DNA from: Mycobacterium paraffinicum
GTDB lineage: Bacteria; Actinomycetota; Actinomycetes; Mycobacteriales; Mycobacteriaceae
Assembly (NCBI RefSeq): GCF_001907675.1
Contig: NZ_MPNT01000015.1
Span: 81,564-145,563, forward strand
Length of the DNA: 64,000 bases
Reading direction: 5' to 3'
In this document: in pieces, positions 25,418 through 35,381 of the stretch
Position numbering within the stretch: position 1 is the stretch's first letter
How the letters are laid out: every line of letters starts with the position of its first letter
Made by a program: the position numbers and the translations under genes
Notes under the pieces: generated by a model
Databases searched by the model: none
The model's input: the letters and a program-made list of their open reading frames with translations, nothing else
Told to the model about the DNA's origin: nothing

Positions 25418-26238
25418 GCGTTCGAGGCGAGGAAGTCGAGCAGTAGCCGGTTCACCGTTGCCGACTGCTCGATCTGCGGGCAGTGGCCGGCCTTGTCGAC
25501 CACGACCGAGCGGGCGCCGTCGACCTGCTTGGCGATTTCGGCGGCCCAGCCGGCCGGCAGCAGCTTGTCGTCTCCCCCCTCGACGACCAGTGTCGGCACG
25601 CTGATGCGCTGGTAGGCCCGTGCGCTCGACGGGGTCGGGGGACGCGACGAGCCCGGGCGGCGAAACCGGGCCGCCGCCACCGCCTCCCACGCCCCCGGCG
25701 CGGTGCTCGACTCGTGGCGCCGGCCCACGTATTCCTCGTCGGCGGGGTAACCGGGGTGGTGGAACAGGGCTTCGACGATGCGTCGCATGGCCGGGAGCGT
25801 CGCGTCGTATTCCTGCAGCGCCTCGAAGTGCTCGTTCTGCTGGATCTCTCCGCCCCCGCAGATGATCGCCAGGCTGCGGGCGGGCAGCAGCGGGGTGTCC
25901 GAGGTGGCGTCGGTGAGCAGGTTGATCGCGCCCATCGAGTTGCCGACGAAGTGCGCCGACCCGACGCCGAGCAGCTCGCAGAACCGCGCCACGTGCCGGA
26001 TCCGCATCCCGCGCCCGTCGACGAAATCGATGACCTTCGCCGAGTCCCCGAATCCGAGCTGGTCCGGCGCCAGCACCCGGTACCTGTCGGCTAGCGCGGC
26101 GATGTTGCGTTCCCAGCCGAGTTCGGCGCTGGCACCGAATTCACCACCGTGCAGCAGTATCACCGGTTCGCCTTCGCCGGCCTCCAGATAGCCGGTCGGC
26201 AGGCCGTCGACCAGCATGCTCTTGCGCGCGAAGCCCAT
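25414..26238 (-). CDS. Alpha/beta-hydrolase
   Basis: 274 aa from ATG 26238. It has VILLHGGEFGAS, the nucleophile elbow FVGNSMGAIN, and the late TLVVEGGDDKLLP and DKAGHCPQIEQ for Asp and His. This arrangement resembles meta-cleavage C-C hydrolases and related esterases. The start overlaps the cyclase stop (TGATG), so the two are coupled; the end overlaps mmcO by 4 bp convergently. Hydrolysis of a ring-cleavage product is plausible. Confidence 0.85.
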   Translation of the reverse strand: MGFARKSMLVDGLPTGYLEAGEGEPVILLHGGEFGASAELGWERNIAALADRYRVLAPDQLGFGDSAKVIDFVDGRGMRIRHVARFCELLGVGSAHFVGNSMGAINLLTDATSDTPLLPARSLAIICGGGEIQQNEHFEALQEYDATLPAMRRIVEALFHHPGYPADEEYVGRRHESSTAPGAWEAVAAARFRRPGSSRPPTPSSARAYQRISVPTLVVEGGDDKLLPAGWAAEIAKQVDGARSVVVDKAGHCPQIEQSATVNRLLLDFLASNA

Positions 26239-27230
26239 CACTTGATCGCGATCGGGTTGACCGGAGAGCCGACCGCCCCGACCACCCGCAGGGGCGGCGC
26301 AATCAGCTGGAATTCGTAGACGCCGTCGGCGGCGCAGTCCTCGGCCAGCGCGGTGAGGTCCCAGTATTCGCCGAATATCATGCCCATGTCGCGCAGGCAA
26401 AGCAGGTGCAGGGGGAAGGTGATGCCGTCGATTCCGGACACCACGTCTTCGACCTGAAGGTTGTCGGCGGCGACGGCGGCGATCTCGTGATCGTGCAGCC
26501 ACTGGGCGCATCGCCAGTCCAGCCCTGAGTAGCCTTCCGCTTTGTTTCCGGTCATCAAAAACCTTGTCCACCAGCCGGTCCGGATGAGCACGATGTCGCC
26601 TCGCCCGATGGTCACGCCCTGGGCGCGGACGACGTCGTCGAGTTCCTCCGGCGAGATCGGGTTCCCGGCTTCCAGGAAGACCTCGGCGCCCCGGTGGCGA
26701 ACCAGGTCCAGCAGCACACCGCGGGACGTGATGCCCTTGACGTCGACCTTGTCGATGCCGCAGTGGTAGGCGCCCATGCTGGTCACCGAATCGGCCGCGA
26801 AGCCGTTGTAGAGGTGATCGTCGTAGTAGACGTGCGACAGCGCATCCCACTGGCTTGCCGCCTGCAGCGGCATGATGATGATGTCGTCGTTGAAGCGGAA
26901 CGGGTTGTCGGCGGTCATGTAGCCACTTAGCTGCTGGGCCAACGGATTACGGGGCCACTTGGGCCCGTACTTGGCCAGCGTGTGCACATCGCCACCGTCG
27001 ATGGTCATGATGTGGACCGGGTTGTGCCGGAACTCGAACGCGCCCTGCGGACCCGAGGCGCCGAAGTCCACGCCGAGCGGAAACACCTTGCCGTGCCTGA
27101 CCAGACTCGCGGCCTGGGCGACCTTGTCCGCGGTGATGAAATTCAACGTGCCGAGCTCGTCGTCGTCGCCCCACCGTCCCCAGTTGGAGACGTCACGCGC
27201 GGCCCGCCGGAAGTCAGTCAAATCGGTCAC
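26238..27230 (-). CDS. Cyclase family protein (kynurenine formamidase-like)
   Basis: 330 aa. Conserved stretches GRWGDDDELGTLNFIT, MPLQAASQWDALSHVYYDD, YHCGIDKVD and RGDIVLIRTGWWTRF are those of the actinobacterial large cyclase family, metal-dependent hydrolases related to kynurenine formamidase. The first His motif is in the SQWDALSH form rather than HxGTHxDxPxH. It is coupled to the SDR upstream (4-bp overlap) and the hydrolase downstream. Lactone or amide hydrolysis is likely. Confidence 0.84.
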   Translation of the reverse strand: MTDLTDFRRAARDVSNWGRWGDDDELGTLNFITADKVAQAASLVRHGKVFPLGVDFGASGPQGAFEFRHNPVHIMTIDGGDVHTLAKYGPKWPRNPLAQQLSGYMTADNPFRFNDDIIIMPLQAASQWDALSHVYYDDHLYNGFAADSVTSMGAYHCGIDKVDVKGITSRGVLLDLVRHRGAEVFLEAGNPISPEELDDVVRAQGVTIGRGDIVLIRTGWWTRFLMTGNKAEGYSGLDWRCAQWLHDHEIAAVAADNLQVEDVVSGIDGITFPLHLLCLRDMGMIFGEYWDLTALAEDCAADGVYEFQLIAPPLRVVGAVGSPVNPIAIK

Positions 27231-28051
27231 CGGGCTCCTTCCTGCCCTTGTAAGAGGTCGCGCGCGATCGCGGCGCCCACGTTGCCACCGTCGACCCAGA
27301 CGATCTGCCCCGTGATGTAGCTGGCCGCAGCGCTATTCAAGAAGAGCAATACCGCGGCCTGCTCGCCGGGGTCGCAGACCCGGCCCAGCGGCTTGGGGAT
27401 GTCGTCGAGGAAGGCCTGCCCGTACGCGGTGCGCAGCTGGTCGAGGATGGGGGTCTCGGTGACCCCCGGGCCCGTGCAGTTGATGCGGATGCCTTTGGCC
27501 CCCAGTGGCGTAGCGCTTCGCATGGTGTAGAAGATGATCGCCTCTTTGGACAGTTGGTAGCCGTTGCCGAGGATCCCGGGGTTGGCGTCGCACCAGTCGA
27601 TGCCCTCCCGCATCGTCGCGGTATTCAGCAGGGGCGCCACCGCGGCCGCGTGTTCGCGATACGCGGCCGCGGCGAGCGAGGAGACGCTCGCGATCGACGA
27701 TCCCGCGGTCATTTTGCCGACGAGCGCCTCGGTGAACTGCCGCAGGCCCAGGAAGTTGATCGTGGCGACCAGTGCGGGATCACCGATCCCGGACGAGACG
27801 CCGGCCACGTTGAAAAGCGCGTCGACCGGCCCGTCGATCGACGCCGTGGCGTCGTCGATCGAAGCCTGGTCGGCCAGGTTCACCTCGCGAAAGTCGTTGA
27901 GCCCGAAGTCGGGTCGGCGCTTGTCCAGGCCGACGACGTCGGCTCCGAGTTCGGTGAGTTGGCGAACCAGGTGTTCCCCGATGCCCGAGGCGCATCCGGT
28001 CACCACCGCGCGGCGGCCGTCGTAGCGCCAGAGCTCGTCGATCGATCCCAA
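27227..28051 (-). CDS. SDR, 3-alpha-hydroxysteroid/coniferyl-alcohol dehydrogenase-like
   Basis: 274 aa. The motif TGCASGIGEHLVRQLTELGADVVGLD, the short NLADQASID segment, the long insertion HAAAVAPLLNTATMREGIDWCDANPGILGNGYQLSKEAI before YxxxK, and RINCTGPGVTETPIL match the SDR branch that includes 3-alpha-hydroxysteroid and coniferyl-alcohol dehydrogenases. It overlaps the cyclase by 4 bp and heads the SDR-cyclase-hydrolase unit. A sterol- or phenylpropanoid-like alcohol is a reasonable substrate class; this is inference. Confidence 0.84.
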   Translation of the reverse strand: MGSIDELWRYDGRRAVVTGCASGIGEHLVRQLTELGADVVGLDKRRPDFGLNDFREVNLADQASIDDATASIDGPVDALFNVAGVSSGIGDPALVATINFLGLRQFTEALVGKMTAGSSIASVSSLAAAAYREHAAAVAPLLNTATMREGIDWCDANPGILGNGYQLSKEAIIFYTMRSATPLGAKGIRINCTGPGVTETPILDQLRTAYGQAFLDDIPKPLGRVCDPGEQAAVLLFLNSAAASYITGQIVWVDGGNVGAAIARDLLQGQEGAR

Positions 28052-28082
28052 GGCCGTCTCCCGATTCAGCGACCTTTTGGAG

Positions 28083-29390
28083 TCACTTGTTCTGCTGCTG
28101 TTCCTTCAACCGCTGGGCCGCCTGCACCCGGCCCTCGTTGATCTCCGCCATGGCTTCGGGGATCTCGCTGGCGGTGAACTTACCGCCTCGGCCGGTGGGC
28201 AGGCCGCCGAATGCGTACTTCTCATCGAACTTCGGGGCGCTGGATCGCGGCCGCCGCGCCTCGACCTTCTCGATGACGGGTTCCAGCCGCTTGGCCTTTT
28301 CGGCCACCGCCTTGGCGTCCCGCTCGATGAATTCGGGCAGCACGTCGGAGCCCATCAGTTCGATGGATTCCATCGTGCCCTCGTGGCTGCGTGGGTTGAG
28401 CAGCAGGATGATCTCGTCGACGCCGCTTTCTTCGTAGCCGCGCAGGAATTCGCGGACGGTGGCGGGCGACCCGATCGCGCCACGCCCGGGACCGTACGCC
28501 AGCGTCGGATCTTTTTCGACCTCTTCCAGATACCGCTGCCATACCCTGGTCCGGCCGGGCGTGTGTACGCCCGTCATGTAGTAGTGCATGATTCCGAAGG
28601 AGAAGAATCCGCCGCCCTGTCCCAGCCGTTGCAGCGCCTGCTCGTCGGTTTTGGCGACCATCATCGACAGGTCACCGCCGATGGCCAGGATGTTGGGGTT
28701 GATCCGCGGTGTGACGGGCACGCCGTTCTCTTCGAATTCCTTGTAATAGCCGTTCACCCGCTCAGTCAGCGGCCCTGGCCCGGTGTAGGCGAAACTCAGG
28801 GCACCGATGGCCTTTTGGGCCGCCATTTGCACGCTCGCCGGCCGCGTGCAGGCGACCCAGACCGGCGGGTGGGGCTTTTGGAGCGGCTTGGGAACGACGT
28901 TGCGGGCCGGCATCTGGACGTGCTCACCGTCAAAGCCGGAGAACGGCTCCTCGATCATGCAGCGGATCGAGACCTCGAGGGCCTCTTCCCACTGGGCCCG
29001 CTTGTCGGCGGGATCGATGTTGAATCCGCCGAGTTCACCGACGGATGACGATTCCCCGGTGCCGAATTCGACTCGGCCGTTGGAGAGCAGGTCGAGGGTG
29101 GCGATGCGTTCGGCGACCCGGGCGGGGTGATTGACCACGGGCGGCAGGTGCATGATGCCGAATCCGAGCCGGATGTTCTTGGTCCGCTGGCTGGCGGCGG
29201 CCAGGAAGATCTCCGGCGCCGTCGAGTGGCAGTATTCCTCGAGGAAGTGGTGTTCGGTCAGCCAGACGGTGGAGAAGCCCGCCTTGTCGGCGGCCTCGAC
29301 CTCGTCGAGGCACTCCTGCATCATGATGTGTTCGTCGTCGGGCGCCCAGGGCCGCGGTAGGGCGAATTCGTAGAACAGGGATATCTTCAT
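28083..29390 (-). CDS. LLM-class flavin-dependent oxidoreductase
   Basis: 435 aa luciferase-like monooxygenase fold. It starts MKISLFYEFALPRPW and contains GFSTVWLTEHHFLEEY, IRLGFGIMHLPPVVNHPARVAERIATLDLLSNGR and, in the second half, GVDEIILLLNPRSHEG. The C-terminal 60 residues are a basic helical tail ending in EQQQNK. It is 2 nt downstream of the KstD-like gene and likely in one unit with mhpB/A/C. FMN or F420 use cannot be decided from sequence. It may monooxygenate a ring ketone or acid. Confidence 0.85.
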   Translation of the reverse strand: MKISLFYEFALPRPWAPDDEHIMMQECLDEVEAADKAGFSTVWLTEHHFLEEYCHSTAPEIFLAAASQRTKNIRLGFGIMHLPPVVNHPARVAERIATLDLLSNGRVEFGTGESSSVGELGGFNIDPADKRAQWEEALEVSIRCMIEEPFSGFDGEHVQMPARNVVPKPLQKPHPPVWVACTRPASVQMAAQKAIGALSFAYTGPGPLTERVNGYYKEFEENGVPVTPRINPNILAIGGDLSMMVAKTDEQALQRLGQGGGFFSFGIMHYYMTGVHTPGRTRVWQRYLEEVEKDPTLAYGPGRGAIGSPATVREFLRGYEESGVDEIILLLNPRSHEGTMESIELMGSDVLPEFIERDAKAVAEKAKRLEPVIEKVEARRPRSSAPKFDEKYAFGGLPTGRGGKFTASEIPEAMAEINEGRVQAAQRLKEQQQNK

Positions 29391-29392
29391 CG

Positions 29393-31132
29393 TTACCTCC
29401 TATGAGAGTTAAGGGTCCGGTCGGCGGCATGTGCGGCAATGTGATTCGCGGCGACGAAGCCGAATGTCATCGCGGGCCCGATGGTCGCCCCGGCGCCGGC
29501 GTAGCTGCGTCCCATCACCGGCGCGGAGGTGTTACCCACCGCGTACAGTCCCGCCACCACGGTGCCGTCGTCCCGTAGCACCCGCGCGTATTCGTCGGTG
29601 CTCAGGCCGCCCGACGTCCCGAGGTCGCCGAGGACGATCCGGAACGCGTAGTAGGGCGGGTCGCCTAACGGGTACAGGTTCGGGTTGGGCAGTGTGGGAT
29701 CGCCGTAGTAGTTGTCGTAGACGCTCTCGCCCCGGTGGAAATCGTCGTCGTGGCCGTTGCGGGCGAGTTCGTTGAAACGGCGGACGGTTTGGGAAAGATG
29801 GTCCGCCGGCACGTCGATGCGGGCGGCCATCTCGTCCCAGGTCGTCGCGGCCTTGACCACGCCCGATTCCAGCCACGCCGCGGGGACTTTGCGGCCGGTG
29901 GGCACGGGCGCGCCCGGGATCTTGGGTATCGGCAGGTGACCTGCGATGACGTAGCGGTTCCACGACCTGTGGTCGGTGATCAGCCAACAGGGGATGTGGG
30001 TGACCCCGGTCTGCTGTCCGTCGATCATGGCGTGGCCGAAGTCCATGTAGGGCGCCGCCTCGTTGATGAAGCGTTTGCCGTCGCCGTTGACGATGAACTG
30101 TGCCGGCATCATGCGTTCGTTGAGCATGAACTGCATCCGGCCGTCCGGCCACTGGATGGCGGGAAACCACCACGCCTCATCGAGCAACTCGACTGCGGCG
30201 CCGAGCTTTTGGGCCGCGCGGATGCCATCTCCCATCGCGGCCGGGTTGCCGAAGCTCCAGTCCTGATCCACCACGGGTAGCAGTTCCTTGCGCCAGGCCA
30301 GGTCGTGGTCGAAGCCGCCGGAGGCCAGGATGACCCCGAGACGCGCGCCGATTCGTTGTGTTTCGCCGTGCCTTTCCACGACCACGCCGATCACCGATCC
30401 GTCGGCGTCGGCGAGCAGCTCGGTCATCGGCGAGTCCAGCCACAGCGGGATCCCACGCTCGCGCATGGTCAACCTGAGGCGAGCGGCCAGCGACTGTCCG
30501 ATCGCCGCCATCCGCTCGCCGAACACCCGCGCCCGGACCATCCGCGCAATCAGCTTGACCAACACGCCCTTGCCGGCCCACGATTGCCGGATGCGGTAGA
30601 AGGTCCGAAGCTCCTTGGGCCCGAGCCAGATTCCCCTGGGCGCCAGCGCCAGCGGCTTGAGCAGTAGCTGTTCGTCGGGACCCAGCTTCCGCAGGTCGAT
30701 GGGCGGGACGTTGATGGTGCTGCCGAGTTCCGATCCGCCGGGCAGTTCCGGATAGTAGTCGGCGTAGCCGGGCTTCCAGACGAACTCGCACCATCCGGAG
30801 AGCTGCTCGAGGAACCCGAGCATTTTCGGTGCGGACTCCACGTACTGCCGTATCCGCGCCTCGTCGACCAGTCCGCCGGTGATCTGGCGCAGGTAGTCGA
30901 CGACGCCTTCGGGTTCCGGGGCGTAGCCCTCCCTGCGTTGGGCGGGCGCGCCGGGCACCCAGATACCGCCTCCGGACAGGGCGGTGGAGCCGCCGAAGTA
31001 CGACGATTTTTCCACCACCAGCGCGTCCAGGCCGGCGGCCTGCGCGGTGAGGGCGGCCGTCATGCCGCCGCCTCCCGAACCGACGACGAGCACGTCCACA
31101 ACTTGGTTGAAACGGTCTGCCGCGGTGGTCAT
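29393..31132 (-). CDS. FAD-dependent oxidoreductase, 3-ketosteroid-delta1-dehydrogenase-like
   Basis: 579 aa. FAD motif [47 protein letters not shown]; later [21 protein letters not shown] closes the FAD domain. Length and motifs match the KstD/fumarate-reductase-like flavoproteins that desaturate ring ketones or dehydrogenate cyclic acids. It overlaps the mhpB gene by 4 bp and precedes the LLM gene by 2 nt. A second such protein is at 35382-36995, divergent in the same locus. Ring aromatisation before cleavage is a reasonable role. Confidence 0.87.
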   Translation of the reverse strand: MTTAADRFNQVVDVLVVGSGGGGMTAALTAQAAGLDALVVEKSSYFGGSTALSGGGIWVPGAPAQRREGYAPEPEGVVDYLRQITGGLVDEARIRQYVESAPKMLGFLEQLSGWCEFVWKPGYADYYPELPGGSELGSTINVPPIDLRKLGPDEQLLLKPLALAPRGIWLGPKELRTFYRIRQSWAGKGVLVKLIARMVRARVFGERMAAIGQSLAARLRLTMRERGIPLWLDSPMTELLADADGSVIGVVVERHGETQRIGARLGVILASGGFDHDLAWRKELLPVVDQDWSFGNPAAMGDGIRAAQKLGAAVELLDEAWWFPAIQWPDGRMQFMLNERMMPAQFIVNGDGKRFINEAAPYMDFGHAMIDGQQTGVTHIPCWLITDHRSWNRYVIAGHLPIPKIPGAPVPTGRKVPAAWLESGVVKAATTWDEMAARIDVPADHLSQTVRRFNELARNGHDDDFHRGESVYDNYYGDPTLPNPNLYPLGDPPYYAFRIVLGDLGTSGGLSTDEYARVLRDDGTVVAGLYAVGNTSAPVMGRSYAGAGATIGPAMTFGFVAANHIAAHAADRTLNSHRR

Positions 31133-32079
31133 TTCGGGATGGCCGTTCTGATGGCGAATCCAGCGATAAGTTCAGGGGCCGGTTTGTAGTAGCGCCCGAC
31201 GGTTTCGTACGGGCCCGCGCTCGCCAGCGCCCCGAATGCGGCGACCCAAGTTCTGATCTCCTGGGCGGAGCTGCCGCCCTCGTGGGTGACGAACGAGTTG
31301 GACCACTGGTCGAGTTCGGCGAGCCAGCCGCCGTCGATGATCTCGAGGAATCGCTGATCCCATACCGGGTTCAGGGGTTGCAGGTCGCTGTCACCGCTGG
31401 CGAAGCTCTTGGCCGCGTCGATCACGGCCGCCTGCCGGGCCTGCCGCTGTTCGGGCGTCATCGGCTGACCGTGCACGATGCGCTCCAACACCGGCGACGG
31501 CGCCCTCGCCGGCGTGGGCACCGGCGGGCTGTGCGAAAGCCCACCCGACCCCAGCACGAGGACCCTCTTGTCAAGCGTGGACAAGTAGCTGCCCACGGCG
31601 GTGCCGAGCGCCCGGCAACGATGTAATGGCCCCAGCGGCGCGCCGATCGCGTTGACGAAGATGGGTATCACCGGCCGCGCGGTCGCCACGCCGAACAGCT
31701 TTTCGAGCGGCTGGACGGTGCCGTGGTCCACGTCCATGCACGCCGAGACCGCGACGTCGACCCCGGCGTCGAGCACGGCTTTCGCACACTCGGTGGCGAG
31801 CTGCTGCGGGACGTCGAGCGGGCCCGCATGGGTGCCGTAGTCCCCGACCCCGTTGGCGCCGGTGCCGATGCAGAAGGGCGGCATCAGCTTGTAGAAGAAC
31901 CCGTTGTAGTGGTCCGGGGAGAAGACGACGACGAGTTCCGGGTCGTAGTCGTCGACGAATCGCCGCGCTTCGACGATGGCGCCCTCGATGTCGTCAAGCA
32001 GGTCCTGCGACGGCCCCGGAAGATTCAGGAGCGGGCTGTGCGACATACAGCACAGAGCCAGTGCCACTTTGCGGTTCAC
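31129..32079 (-). CDS. mhpB: Class III extradiol ring-cleavage dioxygenase (MhpB-like)
   Basis: 316 aa from GTG 32079. It reads [44 protein letters not shown] and [15 protein letters not shown], the pattern of MhpB 2,3-dihydroxyphenylpropionate 1,2-dioxygenases, with iron-ligand and acid/base histidines in the first three motifs. It opens a catechol ring beside one hydroxyl. The start overlaps the mhpA-like gene by 86 bp, which is unusually long; a later start would lose the conserved SHSP motif, so the overlap seems real. Confidence 0.9.
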   Translation of the reverse strand: MNRKVALALCCMSHSPLLNLPGPSQDLLDDIEGAIVEARRFVDDYDPELVVVFSPDHYNGFFYKLMPPFCIGTGANGVGDYGTHAGPLDVPQQLATECAKAVLDAGVDVAVSACMDVDHGTVQPLEKLFGVATARPVIPIFVNAIGAPLGPLHRCRALGTAVGSYLSTLDKRVLVLGSGGLSHSPPVPTPARAPSPVLERIVHGQPMTPEQRQARQAAVIDAAKSFASGDSDLQPLNPVWDQRFLEIIDGGWLAELDQWSNSFVTHEGGSSAQEIRTWVAAFGALASAGPYETVGRYYKPAPELIAGFAIRTAIPK

Positions 32080-33715
32080 CCCCTCGCGGCGTAAGGGTGA
32101 GTGCGTCCAGCAGTGCAACGCTCAGGTCGGGGGCGCGCTGGGCAATGCAGGCGCCGGCGATGCACCGATCGGGACGCAGGAACAACACCGACTCCTGGTA
32201 GGTGTCGAACCAGGACTTGACGGCGCCACTGGGATCGCCGACGACCACCACGTCGGGATCGTCGTGTCCGGTCCAGTGCAGCTGGGTCGCGGGGCGCAAA
32301 GCAACGAACTTCGCGCCCAGCGCTTTCCAGTCCGCGAAGGCGACATCGCCGAGAATCCTGCGGGGATTGTTGTTCCAGCACAGCACGGCGAACCAGTCAC
32401 CGAGGACGTCGTCCAGCAGCACATTCTGTCTCTCGCGGGTGTCGACCCGCGGCTGGATGAACAGCGTGCCCACCGGTGAATCGGCCCGGCCGGCAGTGCC
32501 GTGTACGACGGCCCCTTGTTCGTAACGCGGCATCGGTTTGAACCGCATCTCCAGCACATACCGCTTGAGCGACGGCACGATTGACGCCGACCGCACCAGC
32601 AGGTCTCGCGCACCGGCCACCCGCCGGTTGGTCGGCGAGATCACTCGACCCACCATCGTGGAAAGGTCGATCATCGCCCGCGCATGCTTGCGGCGCTCCA
32701 CGTCATAGGTGTCCAGCAGCTTGTCGTCCGCGCGGCCGCTGACCACCGCCGCCAGCTTCCAACCCAGGTTGGCCGCGTCCCGGATGCCGCTGTTGTAGCC
32801 CTGCCCCTGCCACACCGGCATCAAGTGCGCGGCGTCGCCGGCCAGCAACAGCCGGCCCCTGCGAAACGCCCCGGCGATCCGGGAGTGATGCGTGTAGACG
32901 CGCCGACGGATCACGTCGACGCGGTCCGGGTGCGGCACCATCCGGGCCAGCATCCGCGTCAGGAACGCCGGATCCTCCGCCTGCTCGTCGGTCTCGTCGG
33001 CGTGGATCATGAACTCGAACCGCCGGATTCCGTGCGCGACCGAGATCGACGCGTACGGCCGTTCGGGGTCGGCGCCGACCTCGCTGTTGGGATGGCCGAG
33101 CGGGTCGTTGGCGATGTCGACCACCAGCCAGCGCGTGGATGATGTCGTCCCGTCGAACGACACGTCCATCATGCGGCGGGTCATGCTGCGACCCCCGTCG
33201 CAGCCGACCACATAATGCGCTCGCAGGCTGGATGTTTCGTGGTCGGGCCCCCCGCCGAGCTCGACGGTCACCCCGCCGGCGTCTTCCCGGCAAGCCGTCA
33301 TCGGTCGTCCCCACCACACCTCGACGTGCTCGAACCGGTCGAGACCGGCCAGCAACTCGGCGTCGACAAGGGGTTGCACGAAGCCATTGCGCTTCGGCCA
33401 CCCGAAACGCGCGTCGGGCGGGGCCATTTCGGCGAGCACGCGCCGCCTGGCGTCGACGAAACGCAGGATCTGGTTGGGCACCGTGTGCGGCACTACCCGG
33501 TCGGCCAGCCCGACCGACTGGAACGTGCGCAACGCCTCGTCGTCAAGCCCCACTCCGCGCGGATAGTCGATCAGCGTGTTCCGCTCCTCGACCAAGACCG
33601 TGCGAATTCCCTGCAGGCCAAGGATATTCGCCAAGGTCAGGCCGACCGGTCCCGCCCCGACCACGACCACGTCGGTGTCGATTCCCGCCGGCTCGCGCCC
33701 CGCGTCGACCATCAC
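31994..33715 (-). CDS. mhpA: FAD-dependent aromatic hydroxylase (MhpA-like)
   Basis: 573 aa class A flavin monooxygenase: [29 protein letters not shown], the DG motif in [14 protein letters not shown], and [38 protein letters not shown]. It matches 3-(3-hydroxyphenyl)propionate hydroxylases, with a C-terminal thioredoxin-like region. It makes the catechol that the MhpB-like enzyme cleaves. It overlaps mhpC-like by 4 bp upstream and mhpB-like by 86 bp downstream. The true substrate may be another phenolic acid. Confidence 0.9.
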   Translation of the reverse strand: MMVDAGREPAGIDTDVVVVGAGPVGLTLANILGLQGIRTVLVEERNTLIDYPRGVGLDDEALRTFQSVGLADRVVPHTVPNQILRFVDARRRVLAEMAPPDARFGWPKRNGFVQPLVDAELLAGLDRFEHVEVWWGRPMTACREDAGGVTVELGGGPDHETSSLRAHYVVGCDGGRSMTRRMMDVSFDGTTSSTRWLVVDIANDPLGHPNSEVGADPERPYASISVAHGIRRFEFMIHADETDEQAEDPAFLTRMLARMVPHPDRVDVIRRRVYTHHSRIAGAFRRGRLLLAGDAAHLMPVWQGQGYNSGIRDAANLGWKLAAVVSGRADDKLLDTYDVERRKHARAMIDLSTMVGRVISPTNRRVAGARDLLVRSASIVPSLKRYVLEMRFKPMPRYEQGAVVHGTAGRADSPVGTLFIQPRVDTRERQNVLLDDVLGDWFAVLCWNNNPRRILGDVAFADWKALGAKFVALRPATQLHWTGHDDPDVVVVGDPSGAVKSWFDTYQESVLFLRPDRCIAGACIAQRAPDLSVALLDALTLTPRGGEPQSGTGSVLYVAQPAPESSGAVAGPA

Positions 33716-34575
33716 CGCCCCAGCAGGAAGTCGAGATGCAAACGATTGAAGGTCTTGGCGTCCTCGTATTGTGGCCAGTGACCGCAGCCGGGCATCACCT
33801 CGAAGCGCGCGTTGGGGATCATCGACGCGATCCGGCGGCCCTCGGTCACGTCGGCGGTCGGGTCATCACTGGTCCACAGCACCAGCGTGGGCGCGATGAT
33901 CGCACCGTACTCGTCGGAGCCGATGATGTTGCGCGCACGGATCTCGGGGTCCTGCAACGCCATGATGTCGCGCATGGCGTCGACGAATCCCGGTTGGCGA
34001 TAAACCCGTTGGCGGCTGGCGACCAAATCGGCATAGTCCTTGGACTTGTCGGCCATCAGCCACTTGATCCGCGCCTGCACCGTCTCCCAGGTCGGGTCTT
34101 CGGCGGCCGCCATGGACAGCGTGATGATCCGCTTCATCACGACCGGGTCGGCCTGCGAGCCGCCGGCGGTGTTCAGGACGAGCCGGTCCACCACGTCCGG
34201 ATGGTCGATGGCGGCGCGGGCGGCCACCCATCCGCCCAGCGATTCGCCGCTGATGCAGGCGCGATCGACACCGACGGTGCGCAGGACGGCCATCAGGTGC
34301 TCGACGTAATGGCGGACCTCCAGCGGGTGGCCCGGCTTACCGGTATAGCCGTGGCCCAGCATGTCGATGGACCAGGTCCAGAAGTGCTCGGCGTGCGCCC
34401 CGAGGTTGCGCACGTATGCCTCGGCGTGGCCGCCCGATCCATGTAGCAGCACCAGCACCGGCTTAGCGGGGTCGCCGGCGCGCAGGTAGCGCGTACGCAC
34501 ACCGCCGGCGTCGAGGTAGCCCTGCTCAAACGCGACGCCCTGCAGATCGCTCCAGATGCTCTCGAACTCCGCCAC
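33712..34575 (-). CDS. mhpC: Meta-cleavage product hydrolase, alpha/beta fold (MhpC/HsaD-like)
   Basis: 287 aa. [14 protein letters not shown] (oxyanion hole), [16 protein letters not shown] (nucleophile Ser), [15 protein letters not shown] and [16 protein letters not shown] (catalytic His) match C-C bond hydrolases of the MhpC/BphD/HsaD group. First gene of the mhpC-A-B-KstD-LLM unit, divergent from the IclR regulator. It would cleave the ring-opened dienoate into a hydroxypentadienoate and an acid. No downstream hydratase/aldolase set is visible in the window. Confidence 0.88.
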   Translation of the reverse strand: MAEFESIWSDLQGVAFEQGYLDAGGVRTRYLRAGDPAKPVLVLLHGSGGHAEAYVRNLGAHAEHFWTWSIDMLGHGYTGKPGHPLEVRHYVEHLMAVLRTVGVDRACISGESLGGWVAARAAIDHPDVVDRLVLNTAGGSQADPVVMKRIITLSMAAAEDPTWETVQARIKWLMADKSKDYADLVASRQRVYRQPGFVDAMRDIMALQDPEIRARNIIGSDEYGAIIAPTLVLWTSDDPTADVTEGRRIASMIPNARFEVMPGCGHWPQYEDAKTFNRLHLDFLLGR

Positions 34576-34642
34576 GGTTCCTCTCTGGCCGATGGGTCGG
34601 GAAATCCCGTTCTCGTTTTCGGCTTATCTGGTGTGCTAATAT

Positions 34643-34658
34643 CGCACACTAATGTGCG
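34643..34658. promoter_or_regulatory. IclR-type operator candidate
   Basis: Dyad CGCACA-CTAA-TGTGCG (6-bp perfect arms) inside AT-rich sequence between the divergent mhpC-like and IclR genes. Dyads with TGTGCG/CGCACA arms fit IclR-family sites. It lies about 67 bp from the mhpC start and 43 bp from the IclR start. Confidence 0.65.
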
Positions 34659-34701
34659 TTATATATAGAGCTTCGCTCTCGCGCCGAGGTCTGTCAAGGC
34701 T

Positions 34702-35367
34702 GTGACGGGCTCGCAGACACTGGCCAGGGGACTGACCGCGCTACAAACGGTGGCGGATTCCCCCGGCGGCCTCACCGTGCAACAGCTGGCCGACCAGGTC
34801 GGGGTGCATCGCACCATCGCCTATCGATTGCTGACAACGTTGGCGGAGTTTCGGCTGGTGGCCAAGGGCGAGGACGGCCGCTACCGCCCCGCGGCCGGCC
34901 TCGCGGTTCTCGGCGCCGCATTCGACCGCAACGTGCGCCAAGTCAGTCTCCCGACGCTGCGCACCCTGGCGGACGAGCTCGGCACCACGGTCTCGTTGCT
35001 CATCGCCGAGGGTGACCAGCAGGTAGCCATCGCGGTGATCGTGCCGAGCCATGTGGCCTACCAACTGTCCTTCCACGAAGGCAGCCGGTATCCGCTGGAC
35101 CGCGGCGCCGCCGGGATCGCCTTGCTCGCCAGCATGCCGCCGCGCCCGGGCGAGCGAGACCTGGTGACTCGCGCGCGCGAGTGCGGCTGGGTGACCACCT
35201 ACGGGGAGATCGAGCCGAACACCTACGGCCTGGCCGTGGCGGTGCACCGCCCGCCGCCGTCACCGCCAACCTGCATCAACCTCATCTCGCACCGAGAAGA
35301 CGTCGTGATGCGCGGAAAGGATGCGGTGGTCAAAGCCGCGAGACAGTTGTCGGACCTGCTGAGCTGA
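34702..35367 (+). CDS. IclR-family regulator of the mhp-like operon
   Basis: 221 aa from GTG 34702. N-terminal winged HTH: GLTVQQLADQVGVHRTIAYRLLTTLAEFRLV. The effector domain (LSFHEGSRYPLDRGAAGIALLASMPP) is slightly short and its C-terminus (RPPPSPPTCINLISHRED) departs from the usual IclR pattern. It is divergent from mhpC/A/B with a dyad between them and 14 nt upstream of the second KstD-like gene. A role as pathway-specific activator or repressor is inferred. Confidence 0.85.
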   Translation: MTGSQTLARGLTALQTVADSPGGLTVQQLADQVGVHRTIAYRLLTTLAEFRLVAKGEDGRYRPAAGLAVLGAAFDRNVRQVSLPTLRTLADELGTTVSLLIAEGDQQVAIAVIVPSHVAYQLSFHEGSRYPLDRGAAGIALLASMPPRPGERDLVTRARECGWVTTYGEIEPNTYGLAVAVHRPPPSPPTCINLISHREDVVMRGKDAVVKAARQLSDLLS

Positions 35368-35381
35368 AGGGGTAGCAATCC

